From contig JAZGUH010000087.1 in NCBI GenBank assembly GCA_037893225.1, forward strand, positions 2,480,001 through 2,544,000: 64,000 bases of DNA, written 5' to 3'. Shown here one piece after another: positions 13,914-28,000 of the stretch. The notes under the pieces were generated by a model, which did no database searches, had not been told where the DNA came from, and was given only the letters and a program-made list of their open reading frames with translations. The stretch's first letter is position 1, and every line of letters starts with the position of its first letter. Source of the DNA: Hippasteria phrygiana (taxonomy: Eukaryota > Echinodermata > Asteroidea > Valvatida > Goniasteridae). Position numbers and translations under genes: made by a program.

Positions 13914-14008
13914 ATTGCAACATGTAGCGCCAGATCTAAGCTATCCATACATGTCAAAATTACTGTATTTGGTTTATATTTCATGCAATTATGAATGAGT
14001 AAAGCAAG

Positions 14009-16091
14009 TCATACCCTAGGGAATTTGACAGGCATGGAGCAATAAATAGAAGGTAATATGCACACAGATGTTGGCCGGAAAGAAAATAAACATTGCGAGG
14101 TTTGAATTTTCTCCACAAGTTTTAACTCTAAGAAGCCGCCGATAATTGCAACATGTAGCGCCAGATCTAAGCTATCCATACATGTCAAAATTACTGAATT
14201 TGGTTGATATTTCATGCAATTATGAATGAGTAAAGCAAGTCCATACCCCAGGGAATTTGACATGCATGGAGCAATAAATAGACGGTAACATGTACACAGA
14301 TGTTGGCCGGAAAGAAAATAAACATTGCGAGGTTTGAATTTTCTCCACAAGTTTTAACTCTAGGAAGCCGCCGATGATTGCAACACGTAGCGCCAGATCT
14401 AAGCTATCCATACATGTCAAAATTACTGTATTTGGTTGATATTTCATGCAATTATGAATGAGTAGAGCAAGTCATACCCCAGGGAATTTGACAGGCATGG
14501 AGCAATAAATAGAAGGTAATATGCACACAGATGTTGGCCGGAAAGAAAATAAACATTGCGAGGTTTGAATTTTCTCCACAAGTTTTAACTCTAAGAAGCC
14601 GCCGATAATTGCAACATGTAGCGCCAGATCTAAGCTATCCATACATGTCAAAATTACTGAATTTGGTTGATATTTCATGCAATTATGAATGAGTAAAGCA
14701 AGTCATACCCTAGGGAATTTGACAGGCATGGAGCAATAAATAGAAGGTAATATGCACACAGATGTTGGCCGGAAAGAAAATAAACATTGCGAGGTTTGAA
14801 TTTTCTCCACAAGTGTTAACTCTAAGAAGCCGCCGATAATTGCAACATGTAGCGCCAGATCTAAGCTATCCATACATGTCAAAATTACTGAATTTGGTTG
14901 ATATTTCATGCAATTATGAATGAGTAAAGCAAGTCCATACCCCAGCGAATTTGACATGCATGGAGCAATAAATAGACGGTAACATGTACACAGATGTTGG
15001 CCGGAAAGAAAATAAACATTGCGAGGTTTGAATTTTCTCCACAAGTTTTAACTCTAGGAAGCCGCCGATGATTGCAACATGTAGCGCCAGATCTAAGCTA
15101 TCCATACATGTCAAAATTACTGCATTTGGTTGATATTTCATGCAATTATGAATGAGTAGAGCAAGTCCATACCCCAGGGAATTTGACAGGCATGGAGCAA
15201 TAAATAGAAGGTAATATGCACACAGATGTTGGCCGGAAAGAAAATAAACATTGCGAGGTTTGAATTTTCTCCACAAGTTTTAACTCTAAGAAGCCGCCGA
15301 TGATTGCAACATGTAGCGCCAGATCTAAGCTATCCATACATGTCAAAATTACTGTATTTGGTTTATATTTCATGCAATTATGAATGAGTAAAGCAAGTCA
15401 TACCCTAGGGAATTTGACAGGCATGGAGCAATAAATAGAAGGTAATATGCACACAGATGTTGGCCGGAAAGAAAATAAACATTGCGAGGTTTGAATTTTC
15501 TCCACAAGTTTTAACTCTAAGAAGCCGCCGATAATTGCAACATGTAGCGCCAGATCTAAGCTATCCATACATGTCAAAATTACTGAATTTGGTTGATATT
15601 TCATGCAATTATGAATGAGTAAAGCAAGTCCATACCCCAGGGAATTTGACATGCATGGAGCAATAAATAGACGGTAACATGTACACAGATGTTGGCCGGA
15701 AAGAAAATAAACATTGCGAGGTTTGAATTTTCTCCACAAGTTTTAACTCTAGGAAGCCGCCGATGATTGCAACACGTAGCGCCAGATCTAAGCTATCCAT
15801 ACATGTCAAAATTACTGTATTTGGTTGATATTTCATGCAATTATGAATGAGTAGAGCAAGTCATACCCCAGGGAATTTGACAGGCAAGGAGCAATAAATA
15901 GAAGGTAATATGCACACAGATGTTGGCCGGAAAGAAAATAAACATTGCGAGGTTTGAATTTTCTCCACAAGTTTTAACTCTAAGAAGCCGCCGATAATTG
16001 CAACATGTAGCGCCAGATCTAAGCTATCCATACATGTCAAAATTACTGAATTTGGTTGATATTTCATGCAATTATGAATGAGTAAAGCAAG
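14009..16091. repeat. Six-monomer repeat (1389 bp offset)
   Basis: The four-monomer order at 14009-14914 recurs at 15398-16303, displaced by 1389 bp (six monomers). It includes the ACACGT monomer with GTTGATATTTCATG followed by GAGTAGAGC. The second copy carries GGCAAGGAGC near 15888, whereas the first has the usual GGCATGGAGC. Only the second version was propagated to 33.7, 36.2 and 39.5 kb. Confidence 0.75.
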
Positions 16092-17011
16092 TCATACCCT
16101 AGGGAATTTGACAGGCATGGAGCAATAAATAGAAGGTAATATGCACACAGATGTTGGCCGGAAAGAAAATAAACATTGCGAGGTTTGAATTTTCTCCACA
16201 AGTGTTAACTCTAAGAAGCCGCCGATAATTGCAACATGTAGCGCCAGATCTAAGCTATCCATACATGTCAAAATTACTGAATTTGGTTGATATTTCATGC
16301 AATTATGAATGAGTAAAGCAAGTCCATACCCCAGGGAATTTGACATGCATGGAGCAATAAATAGACGGTAACATGTACACAGATGTTGGCCGGAAAGAAA
16401 ATAAACATTGCGAGGTTTGAATTTTCTCCACAAGTTTTAACTCTAGGAAGCCGCCGATAATTGCAACAATTAGCGCCAGATCTAAGCTATCCATACATGT
16501 CAAAATTACTGAATTTGGTTGATATTTCATGCAATTATGAATGAGTAAAGCAAGTCCATACCCCAGGGAATTTGACATGCATGGAGCAATAAATAGACGG
16601 TAACATGTACACAGATGTTGGCCGGAAAGAAAATAAACATTGCGAGGTTTGAATTTTCTCCACAAGTTTTAACTCTAGGAAGCCGCCGATGATTGCAACA
16701 TGTAGCGCCAGATCTAAGCTATCCATACATGTCAAAATTACTGTATTTGGTTGATATTTAATGCAATTATGAATGAGTAGAGCAAGTCATACCCCAGGGA
16801 ATTTGACAGGCATGGAGCAATAAATAGCAGGTAATATGCACACAGATGTTGGCCGGAAAGAAAATAAACATTGCGAGGTTTGAATTTTCTCCACAAGTTT
16901 TAACTCTAAGAAGCCGCCGATGATTGCAACATGTAGCGCCAGATCTAAGCTATCCATACATGTCAAAATTACTGTATTTGGTTTATATTTCATGCAATTA
17001 TGAATGAGTAG
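14670..17011. repeat. Region III-type island within region II (77-monomer offset, 17815 bp), copy 1
   Basis: About ten monomers match 32485-34826 in order. Shared rare states are GGCAAGGAGC (near 15888 and 33702), ACACGT, the AATT form at 16467 and ATAGCAGG (near 16828 and 34643). This variant mix is otherwise typical of 32-49 kb, so the stretch reads as a transplanted block. Observed differences are few: GTTTAT versus GTTGAT in the monomer at 15275/33090, and AGCGCC/AGCACC and AGCAAGTCC/AGCATGTCC in the monomers at 16432/34247. Confidence 0.85.
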
Positions 17012-20000
17012 AGCACGTCATACCCCAGGGAATTTGACAGGCATGGAGCAATAAATAGAAGGTAATATGCACACAGATGTTGGCCGGAAAGAAAATAAAC
17101 ATTGCGAGGTTTGAATTTTCTCCACAAGTTTTAACTCTAAGAAGCCGCCGATAATTGCAACATGTAGCGCCAGATCTAAGCTATCCATACATGTCAAAAT
17201 TACTGAATTTGGTTGATATTTCATGCAATTATGAATGAGTAAAGCAAGTCATACCCTAGGGAATTTGACAGGCATGGAGCAATAAATAGAAGGTAATATG
17301 CACACAGATGTTGGCCGGAAAGAAAATAAACATTGCGAGGTTTGAATTTTCTCCACAAGTGTTAACTCTAAGAAGCCGCCGATAATTGCAACATGTAGCG
17401 CCAGATCTAAGCTATCCATACATGTCAAAATTACTGAATTTGGTTGATATTTCATGCAATTATGAATGAGTAAAGCAAGTCCATACCCCAGCGAATTTGA
17501 CATGCATGGAGCAATAAATAGACGGTAACATGTACACAGATGTTGGCCGGAAAGAAAATAAACATTGCGAGGTTTGAATTTTCTCCACAAGTTTTAACTC
17601 TAGGAAGCCGCCGATGATTGCAACATGTAGCGCCAGATCTAAGCTATCCATACATGTCAAAATTACTGTATTTGGTTTATATTTCATGCAATTATGAATG
17701 AGTAAAGCAAGTCATACCCTAGGGAATTTGACAGGCATGGAGCAATAAATAGAAGGTAATATGCACACAGATGTTGGCCGGAAAGAAAATAAACATTGCG
17801 AGGTTTGAATTTTCTCCACAAGTGTTAACTCTAAGAAGCCGCCGATAATTGCAACATGTAGCGCCAGATCTAAGCTATCCATACATGTCAAAATTACTGT
17901 ATTTGGTTGATATTTAATGCAATTATGAATGAGTAGAGCACGTCATACCCCAGGGAATTTGACAGGCATGGAGCAATAAATAGAAGGTAATATGCACACA
18001 GATGTTGGCCGGAAAGAAAATAAACATTGCGAGGTTTGAATTTTCTCCACAAGTTTTAACTCTAAGAAGCCGCCGATAATTGCAACATGTAGCGCCAGAT
18101 CTAAGCTATCCATACATGTCAAAATTACTGAATTTGGTTGATATTTCATGCAATTATGAATGAGTAAAGCAAGTCATACCCTAGGGAATTTGACAGGCAT
18201 GGAGCAATAAATAGAAGGTAATATGCACACAGATGTTGGCCGGAAAGAAAATAAACATTGCGAGGTTTGAATTTTCTCCACAAGTGTTAACTCTAAGAAG
18301 CCGCCGATAATTGCAACATGTAGCGCCAGATCTAAGCTATCCATACATGTCAAAATTACTGAATTTGGTTGATATTTCATGCAATTATGAATGAGTAAAG
18401 CAAGTCCATACCCCAGGGAATTTGACATGCATGGAGCAATAAATAGACGGTAACATGTACACAGATGTTGGCCGGAAAGAAAATAAACATTGCGAGGTTT
18501 GAATTTTCTCCACAAGTTTTAACTCTAGGAAGCCGCCGATGATTGCAACATGTAGCGCCAGATCTAAGCTATCCATACATGTCAAAATTACTGTATTTGG
18601 TTGATATTTAATGCAATTATGAATGAGTAGAGCAAGTCATACCCCAGGGAATTTGACAGGCATGGAGCAATAAATAGCAGGTAATATGCACACAGATGTT
18701 GGCCGGAAAGAAAATAAACATTGCGAGGTTTGAATTTTCTCCACAAGTTTTAACTCTAAGAAGCCGCCGATGATTGCAACATGTAGCGCCAGATCTAAGC
18801 TATCCATACATGTCAAAATTACTGTATTTGGTTTATATTTCATGCAATTATGAATGAGTAGAGCACGTCATACCCCAGGGAATTTGACAGGCATGGAGCA
18901 ATAAATAGAAGGTAATATGCACACAGATGTTGGCCGGAAAGAAAATAAACATTGCGAGGTTTGAATTTTCTCCACAAGTTTTAACTCTAAGAAGCCGCCG
19001 ATAATTGCAACATGTAGCGCCAGATCTAAGCTATCCATACATGTCAAAATTACTGAATTTGGTTGATATTTCATGCAATTATGAATGAGTAAAGCAAGTC
19101 ATACCCTAGGGAATTTGACAGGCATGGAGCAATAAATAGAAGGTAATATGCACACAGATGTTGGCCGGAAAGAAAATAAACATTGCGAGGTTTGAATTTT
19201 CTCCACAAGTGTTAACTCTAAGAAGCCGCCGATAATTGCAACATGTAGCGCCAGATCTAAGCTATCCATACATGTCAAAATTACTGAATTTGGTTGATAT
19301 TTCATGCAATTATGAATGAGTAAAGCAAGTCCATACCCCAGCGAATTTGACATGCATGGAGCAATAAATAGACGGTAACATGTACACAGATGTTGGCCGG
19401 AAAGAAAATAAACATTGCGAGGTTTGAATTTTCTCCACAAGTTTTAACTCTAGGAAGCCGCCGATGATTGCAACATGTAGCGCCAGATCTAAGCTATCCA
19501 TACATGTCAAAATTACTGTATTTGGTTTATATTTCATGCAATTATGAATGAGTAAAGCAAGTCATACCCTAGGGAATTTGACAGGCATGGAGCAATAAAT
19601 AGAAGGTAATATGCACACAGATGTTGGCCGGAAAGAAAATAAACATTGCGAGGTTTGAATTTTCTCCACAAGTGTTAACTCTAAGAAGCCGCCGATAATT
19701 GCAACATGTAGCGCCAGATCTAAGCTATCCATACATGTCAAAATTACTGTATTTGGTTGATATTTAATGCAATTATGAATGAGTAGAGCACGTCATACCC
19801 CAGGGAATTTGACAGGCATGGAGCAATAAATAGAAGGTAATATGCACACAGATGTTGGCCGGAAAGAAAATAAACATTGCGAGGTTTGAATTTTCTCCAC
19901 AAGTTTTAACTCTAAGAAGCCGCCGATAATTGCAACATGTAGCGCCAGATCTAAGCTATCCATACATGTCAAAATTACTGAATTTGGTTGATATTTCATG

Positions 20001-20265
20001 CAATTATGAATGAGTAAAGCAAGTCATACCCTAGGGAATTTGACAGGCATGGAGCAATAAATAGAAGGTAATATGCACACAGATGTTGGCCGGAAAGAAA
20101 ATAAACATTGCGAGGTTTGAATTTTCTCCACAAGTGTTAACTCTAAGAAGCCGCCGATAATTGCAACATGTAGCGCCAGATCTAAGCTATCCATACATGT
20201 CAAAATTACTGAATTTGGTTGATATTTCATGCAATTATGAATGAGTAAAGCAAGTCCATACCCCA
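16472..20265. repeat. Tandem duplication of an 8-monomer unit (1850 bp)
   Basis: The block 16472-18321 is followed directly by its copy from 18322. The copy carries the same order of variants, including ATAGCAGG (near 16828 and 18677) and the adjacent monomers with GAGCACGTC. Homology starts within the monomer at 16432, after the AATT/ATGT difference at 37-40. It ends within the monomers at 18282/20132, at the CAGGG/CAGCG difference. Confidence 0.87.
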
Positions 20266-22579
20266 GCGAATTTGACATGCATGGAGCAATAAATAGACGG
20301 TAACATGTACACAGATGTTGGCCGGAAAGAAAATAAACATTGCGAGGTTTGAATTTTCTCCACAAGTTTTAACTCTAGGAAGCCGCCGATGATTGCAACA
20401 TGTAGCGCCAGATCTAAGCTATCCATACATGTCAAAATTACTGTATTTGGTTTATATTTCATGCAATTATGAATGAGTAAAGCAAGTCATACCCTAGGGA
20501 ATTTGACAGGCATGGAGCAATAAATAGAAGGTAATATGCACACAGATGTTGGCCGGAAAGAAAATAAACATTGCGAGGTTTGAATTTTCTCCACAAGTGT
20601 TAACTCTAAGAAGCCGCCGATAATTGCAACATGTAGCGCCAGATCTAAGCTATCCATACATGTCAAAATTACTGAATTTGGTTGATATTTCATGCAATTA
20701 TGAATGAGTAAAGCAAGTCATACCCTAGGGAATTTGACAGGCATGGAGCAATAAATAGAAGGTAATATGCACACAGATGTTGGCCGGAAAGAAAATAAAC
20801 ATTGCGAGGTTTGAATTTTCTCCACAAGTGTTAACTCTAAGAAGCCTCCGATAATTGCAACATGTAGCGCCAGATCTAAGCTATCCATACATGTCAAAAT
20901 TACTGAATTTGGTTGATATTTCATGCAATTATGAATGAGTAAAGCAAGTCCATACCCCAGCGAATTTGACATGCATGGAGCAATAAATAGACGGTAACAT
21001 GTACACAGATGTTGGCCGGAAAGAAAATAAACATTGCGAGGTTTGAATTTTCTCCACAAGTTTTAACTCTAGGAAGCCGCCGATGATTGCAACATGTAGC
21101 GCCAGATCTAAGCTATCCATACATGTCAAAATTACTGTATTTGGTTTATATTTCATGCAATTATGAATGAGTAAAGCAAGTCATACCCTAGGGAATTTGA
21201 CAGGCATGGAGCAATAAATAGAAGGTAATATGCACACAGATGTTGGCCGGAAAGAAAATAAACATTGCGAGGTTTGAATTTTCTCCACAAGTGTTAACTC
21301 TAAGAAGCCGCCGATAATTGCAACATGTAGCGCCAGATCTAAGCTATCCATACATGTCAAAATTACTGAATTTGGTTGATATTTCATGCAATTATGAATG
21401 AGTAAAGCAAGTCCATACCCCAGGGAATTTGACATGCATGGAGCAATAAATAGACGGTAACATGTACACAGATGTTGGCCGGAAAGAAAATAAACATTGC
21501 GAGGTTTGAATTTTCTCCACAAGTTTTAACTCTAGGAAGCCGCCGATGATTGCAACATGTAGCGCCAGATCTAAGCTATCCATACATGTCAAAATTACTG
21601 TATTTGGTTGATATTTAATGCAATTATGAATGAGTAGAGCACGTCATACCCCAGGGAATTTGACAGGCATGGAGCAATAAATAGAAGGTAATATGCACAC
21701 AGATGTTGGCCGGAAAGAAAATAAACATTGCGAGGTTTGAATTTTCTCCACAAGTTTTAACTCTAAGAAGCCGCCGATAATTGCAACATGTAGCGCCAGA
21801 TCTAACCTATCCATACATGTCAAAATTACTGAATTTGGTTGATATTTCATGCAATTATGAATGAGTAAAGCAAGTCATACCCTAGGGAATTTGACAGGCA
21901 TGGAGCAATAAATAGAAGGTAATATGCACACAGATGTTGGCCGGAAAGAAAATAAACATTGCGAGGTTTGAATTTTCTCCACAAGTGTTAACTCTAAGAA
22001 GCCGCCGATAATTGCAACATGTAGCGCCAGATCTAAGCTATCCATACATGTCAAAATTACTGAATTTGGTTGATATTTCATGCAATTATGAATGAGTAAA
22101 GCAAGTCCATACCCCAGCGAATTTGACATGCATGGAGCAATAAATAGACGGTAACATGTACACAGATGTTGGCCGGAAAGAAAATAAACATTGCGAGGTT
22201 TGAATTTTCTCCACAAGTTTTAACTCTAGGAAGCCGCCGATGATTGCAACATGTAGCGCCAGATCTAAGCTATCCATACATGTCAAAATTACTGTATTTG
22301 GTTTATATTTCATGCAATTATGAATGAGTAAAGCAAGTCATACCCTAGGGAATTTGACAGGCATGGAGCAATAAATAGAAGGTAATATGCACACAGATGT
22401 TGGCCGGAAAGAAAATAAACATTGCGAGGTTTGAATTTTCTCCACAAGTGTTAACTCTAAGAAGCCGCCGATAATTGCAACATGTAGCGCCAGATCTAAG
22501 CTATCCATACATGTCAAAATTACTGAATTTGGTTGATATTTCATGCAATTATGAATGAGTAAAGCAAGTCCATACCCCA
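18845..22579. repeat. Segmental duplication B, copy 2
   Basis: Partner of 7046-10780 at +11799 bp. It shares the rare AGCCTCCGAT monomer (near 20846). One private difference was noticed: TCTAACCTATCC near 21806, where the partner keeps TCTAAGCTATCC. Just to the right, the monomers from 22446 match those from 11110 at a 49-monomer offset, so two monomers have been lost or gained between the copies. Confidence 0.88.
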
Positions 22580-22936
22580 GGGAATTTGACATGCATGGAG
22601 CAATAAATAGACGGTAACATGTACACAGATGTTGGCCGGAAAGAAAATAAACATTGCGAGGTTTGAATTTTCTCCACAAGTTTTAACTCTAGGAAGCCGC
22701 CGATGATTGCAACATGTAGCGCCAGATCTAAGCTATCCATACATGTCAAAATTACTGTATTTGGTTGATATTTAATGCAATTATGAATGAGTAGAGCACG
22801 TCATACCCCAGGGAATTTGACAGGCATGGAGCAATAAATAGAAGGTAATATGCACACAGATGTTGGCCGGAAAGAAAATAAACATTGCGAGGTTTGAATT
22901 TTCTCCACAAGTTTTAACTCTAAGAAGCCGCCGATA

Positions 22937-25071
22937 ATTGCAACATGTAGCGCCAGATCTAAGCTATCCATACATGTCAAAATTACTGTATTTGGTTTAT
23001 ATTTCATGCAATTATGAATGAGTAAAGCAAGTCATACCCTAGGGAATTTGACAGGCATGGAGCAATACATAGAAGGTAATATGCACACAGATGTTGGCCG
23101 GAAAGAAAATAAACATTGCGAGGTTTGAATTTTCTCCACAAGTGTGAACTCTAAGAAGCCGCCGATAATTGCAACATGTAGCGCCAGATCTAAGCTATCC
23201 ATACATGTCAAAATTACTGTATTTGGTTGATATTTAATGCAATTATGAATGAGTAGAGCAAGTCATACCCCAGGGAATTTGACAGGCATGGAGCAATAAA
23301 TAGAAGGTAATATGCACACAGATGTTGGCCGGAAAGAAAATAAACATTGCGAGGTTTGAATTTTCTCCACAAGTTTTAACTCTAAGAAGCCGCCGATAAT
23401 TGCAACATGTAGCGCCAGATCTAAGCTATCCATACATGTCAAAATTACTGTATTTGGTTTATATTTCATGCAATTATGAATGAGTAAAGCAAGTCATACC
23501 CTAGGGAATTTGACAGGCATGGAGCAATAAATAGAAGGTAATATGCACACAGATGTTGGCCGGAAAGAAAATAAACATTGCGAGGTTTGAATTTTCTCCA
23601 CAAGTGTTAACTCTAAGAAGCCGCCGATAATTGCAACATGTAGCGCCAGATCTAAGCTGTCCATACATGTCAAAATTACTGAATTTGGTTGATATTTCAT
23701 GTAATTATGAATGAGTAAAGCAAGTCCATACCCCAGCGAATTTGACAGGCATGGAGCAATAAATAGAAGGTAATATGCACACAGATGTTGGCCGGAAAGA
23801 AAATAAACATTGCGAGGTTTGAATTTTCTCCACAAGTTTTAACTCTAAGAAGCCGCCGATGATTGCAACATGTAGCGCCAGATCTAAGCTATCCATACAT
23901 GTCAAAATTACTGTATTTGGTTTATATTTCATGCAATTATGAATGAGTAAAGCAAGTCATACCCCAGGGAATTTGACATGCATGGAGCAATAAATAGACG
24001 GTAATATGCACACAGATGTTGGCCGGAAAGAAAATAAACATTGCGAGGTTTGAATTTTCTCCACAAGTTTTAACTCTAGGAAGCCGCCGATGATTGCAAC
24101 ATATAGCGCCAGATCTAAGCTATCCATACATGTCAACATTACTGAATTTGGTTGATATTTCATGCAATTATGAATGAGTAAAGCAAGTCATACCCCAGGG
24201 AATTTGACATGCATGGAGCAATAAATAGACGGTAATATGCACACAGATGTTGGCCGGAAAGAAAATAAACATTGCGAGGTTTGAATTTTCTCCACAAGTT
24301 TTAACTCTAAGAAGCCGCCGATAATTGCAACATGTAGCGCCAGATCTAAGCTATCCATACATGTCAAAATTACTGCAATTGGTTGATATTTCATGCAATT
24401 ATGAATGAGTAAAGCAAGTCCATACCCCAGGGAATTTGACATGCATGGAGCAATAAATAGAAGGTAATATGCACACAGATGTTGGCCGGAAAGAAAATAA
24501 ACATTGCGAGGTTTGAATTTTCTCCACAAGTTTTAACTCTAAGAAGCCGCCGATGATTGCAACATGTAGCGCCAGATCTAAGCTATCCATACATGTCAAA
24601 ATTACTGCATTTGGTTGATATTTCATGCAATTATGAATGAGTAAAGCAAGTCCATACCCCAGGGAATTTGACATGCATGGAGCAATAAATAGACGGTAAC
24701 ATGTACACAGATGTTGGCCGGAAAGAAAATAAACATTGCGAGGTTTGAATTTTCTCCACAAGTTTTAACTCTAGGAAGCCGCCGATGATTGCAACATGTA
24801 GCGCCAGATCTAAGCTATCCATACATGTCAAAATTACTGTATTTGGTTGATATTTAATGCAATTATGAATGAGTAGAGCACGTCATACCCCAGGGAATTT
24901 GACAGGCATGGAGCAATAAATAGAAGGTAATATGCACACAGATGTTGGCCGGAAAGAAAATAAACATTGCGAGGTTTGAATTTTCTCCACAAGTTTTAAC
25001 TCTAAGAAGCCGCCGATAATTGCAACATGTAGCGCCAGATCTAAGCTATCCATACATGTCAAAATTACTGT
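22937..25071. repeat. Segmental duplication C, copy 1 (28-monomer offset, 6479 bp)
   Basis: About nine monomers recur 6479 bp to the right. At least five private substitutions are shared at exactly that distance: AGCTGTCC (23659), GTAATTATG (23702), ACATATAGC (24103), GTCAACATT (24137) and CTGCAATTGG (24378). AGTGTGAACTC near 23142 is also shared. This is the most convincing long-range copy pair in the window because the markers are otherwise unique to it. Confidence 0.93.
23602..24759. repeat. Cluster of divergent monomers, copy 1
   Basis: Five consecutive monomers combine diagnostic states that are rarely combined elsewhere and carry several private substitutions (23659, 23702, 24103, 24137, 24378). 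Examples are TGACATGC with AAGG or with ACGGTAATATGCAC, and CAGCG with TGACAGGC. They look like older or recombinant monomers that escaped homogenisation before being duplicated. Confidence 0.8.
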
Positions 25072-28000
25072 ATTTGGTTTATATTTCATGCAATTATGAA
25101 TGAGTAAAGCAAGTCATACCCTAGGGAATTTGACAGGCATGGAGCAATAAATAGAAGGTAATATGCACACAGATGTTGGCCGGAAAGAAAATAAACATTG
25201 CGAGGTTTGAATTTTCTCCACAAGTGTTAACTCTAAGAAGCCGCCGATAATTGCAACATGTAGCGCCAGATCTAAGCTATCCATACATGTCAAAATTACT
25301 GAATTTGGTTGATATTTCATGCAATTATGAATGAGTAAAGCAAGTCCATACCCCAGCGAATTTGACATGCATGGAGCAATAAATAGACGGTAACATGTAC
25401 ACAGATGTTGGCCGGAAAGAAAATAAACATTGCGAGGTTTGAATTTTCTCCACAAGTTTTAACTCTAGGAAGCCGCCGAAGATTGCAACATGTAGCGCCA
25501 GATCTAAGCTATCCATACATGTCAAAATTACTGTATTTGGTTTATATTTCATGCAATTATGAATGAGTAAAGCAAGTCATACCCTAGGGAATTTGACAGG
25601 CATGGAGCAATAAATAGAAGGTAATATGCACACAGATGTTGGCCGGAAAGAAAATAAACATTGCGAGGTTTGAATTTTCTCCACAAGTGTTAACTCTAAG
25701 AAGCCGCCGATAATTGCAACATGTAGCGCCAGATCTAAGCTATCCATACATGTCAAAATTACTGAATTTGGTTGATATTTCATGCAATTATGAATGAGTA
25801 AAGCAAGTCCATACCCCAGCGAATTTGACATGCATGGAGCAATAAATAGACGGTAACATGTACACAGATGTTGGCCGGAAAGAAAATAAACATTGCGAGG
25901 TTTGAATTTTCTCCACAAGTTTTAACTCTAGGAAGCCGCCGATGATTGCAACATGTAGCGCCAGATCTAAGCTATCCATACATGTCAAAATTACTGTATT
26001 TGGTTTATATTTCATGCAATTATGAATGAGTAAAGCAAGTCATACCCTAGGGAATTTGACAGGCATGGAGCAATAAATAGAAGGTAATATGCACACAGAT
26101 GTTGGCCGGAAAGAAAATAAACATTGCGAGGTTTGAATTTTCTCCACAAGTGTTAACTCTAAGAAGCCGCCGATAATTGCAACATGTAGCGCCAGATCTA
26201 AGCTATCCATACATGTCAAAATTACTGAATTTGGTTGATATTTCATGCAATTATGAATGAGTAAAGCAAGTCCATACCCCAGGGAATTTGACATGCATGG
26301 AGCAATAAATAGACGGTAACATGTACACAGATGTTGGCCGGAAAGAAAATAAACATTGCGAGGTTTGAATTTTCTCCACAAGTTTTAACTCTAGGAAGCC
26401 GCCGATGATTGCAACATGTAGCGCCAGATCTAAGCTATCCATACATGTCAAAATTACTGTATTTGGTTGATATTTAATGCAATTATGAATGAGTAGAGCA
26501 CGTCATACCCCAGGGAATTTGACAGGCATGGAGCAATAAATAGAAGGTAATATGCACACAGATGTTGGCCGGAAAGAAAATAAACATTGCGAGGTTTGAA
26601 TTTTCTCCACAAGTTTTAACTCTAAGAAGCCGCCGATAATTGCAACATGTAGCGCCAGATCTAAGCTATCCATACATGTCAAAATTACTGAATTTGGTTG
26701 ATATTTCATGCAATTATGAATGAGTAAAGCAAGTCATACCCTAGGGAATTTGACAGGCATGGAGCAATAAATAGAAGGTAATATGCACACAGATGTTGGC
26801 CGGAAAGAAAATAAACATTGCGAGGTTTGAATTTTCTCCACAAGTGTTAACTCTAAGAAGCCGCCGATAATTGCAACATGTAGCGCCAGATCTAAGCTAT
26901 CCATACATGTCAAAATTACTGAATTTGGTTGATATTTCATGCAATTATGAATGAGTAAAGCAAGTCCATACCCCAGCGAATTTGACATGCATGGAGCAAT
27001 AAATAGACGGTAACATGTACACAGATGTTGGCCGGAAAGAAAATAAACATTGCGAGGTTTGAATTTTCTCCACAAGTTTTAACTCTAGGAAGCCGCCGAT
27101 GATTGCAACATGTAGCGCCGGATCTAAGCTATCCATACATGTCAAAATTACTGTATTTGGTTTATATTTCATGCAATTATGAATGAGTAAAGCAAGTCAT
27201 ACCCTAGGGAATTTGACAGGCATGGAGCAATACATAGAAGGTAATATGCACACAGATGTTGGCCGGAAAGAAAATAAACATTGCGAGGTTTGAATTTTCT
27301 CCACAAGTGTGAACTCTAAGAAGCCGCCGATAATTGCAACATGTAGCGCCAGATCTAAGCTATCCATACATGTCAAAATTACTGTATTTGGTTTATATTT
27401 CATGCAATTATGAATGAGTAAAGCAAGTCATACCCTAGGGAATTTGACAGGCATGGAGCAATAAATAGAAGGTAATATGCACACAGATGTTGGCCGGAAA
27501 GAAAATAAACATTGCGAGGTTTGAATTTTCTCCACAAGTGTTAACTCTAAGAAGCCGCCGATAATTGCAACATGTAGCGCCAGATCTAAGCTATCCATAC
27601 ATGTCAAAATTACTGAATTTGGTTGATATTTCATGCAATTATGAATGAGTAAAGCAAGTCCATACCCCAGCGAATTTGACATGCATGGAGCAATAAATAG
27701 ACGGTAACATGTACACAGATGTTGGCCGGAAAGAAAATAAACATTGCGAGGTTTGAATTTTCTCCACAAGTTTTAACTCTAGGAAGCCGCCGAAGATTGC
27801 AACATGTAGCGCCAGATCTAAGCTATCCATACATGTCAAAATTACTGTATTTGGTTTATATTTCATGCAATTATGAATGAGTAAAGCAAGTCATACCCTA
27901 GGGAATTTGACAGGCATGGAGCAATAAATAGAAGGTAATATGCACACAGATGTTGGCCGGAAAGAAAATAAACATTGCGAGGTTTGAATTTTCTCCACAA

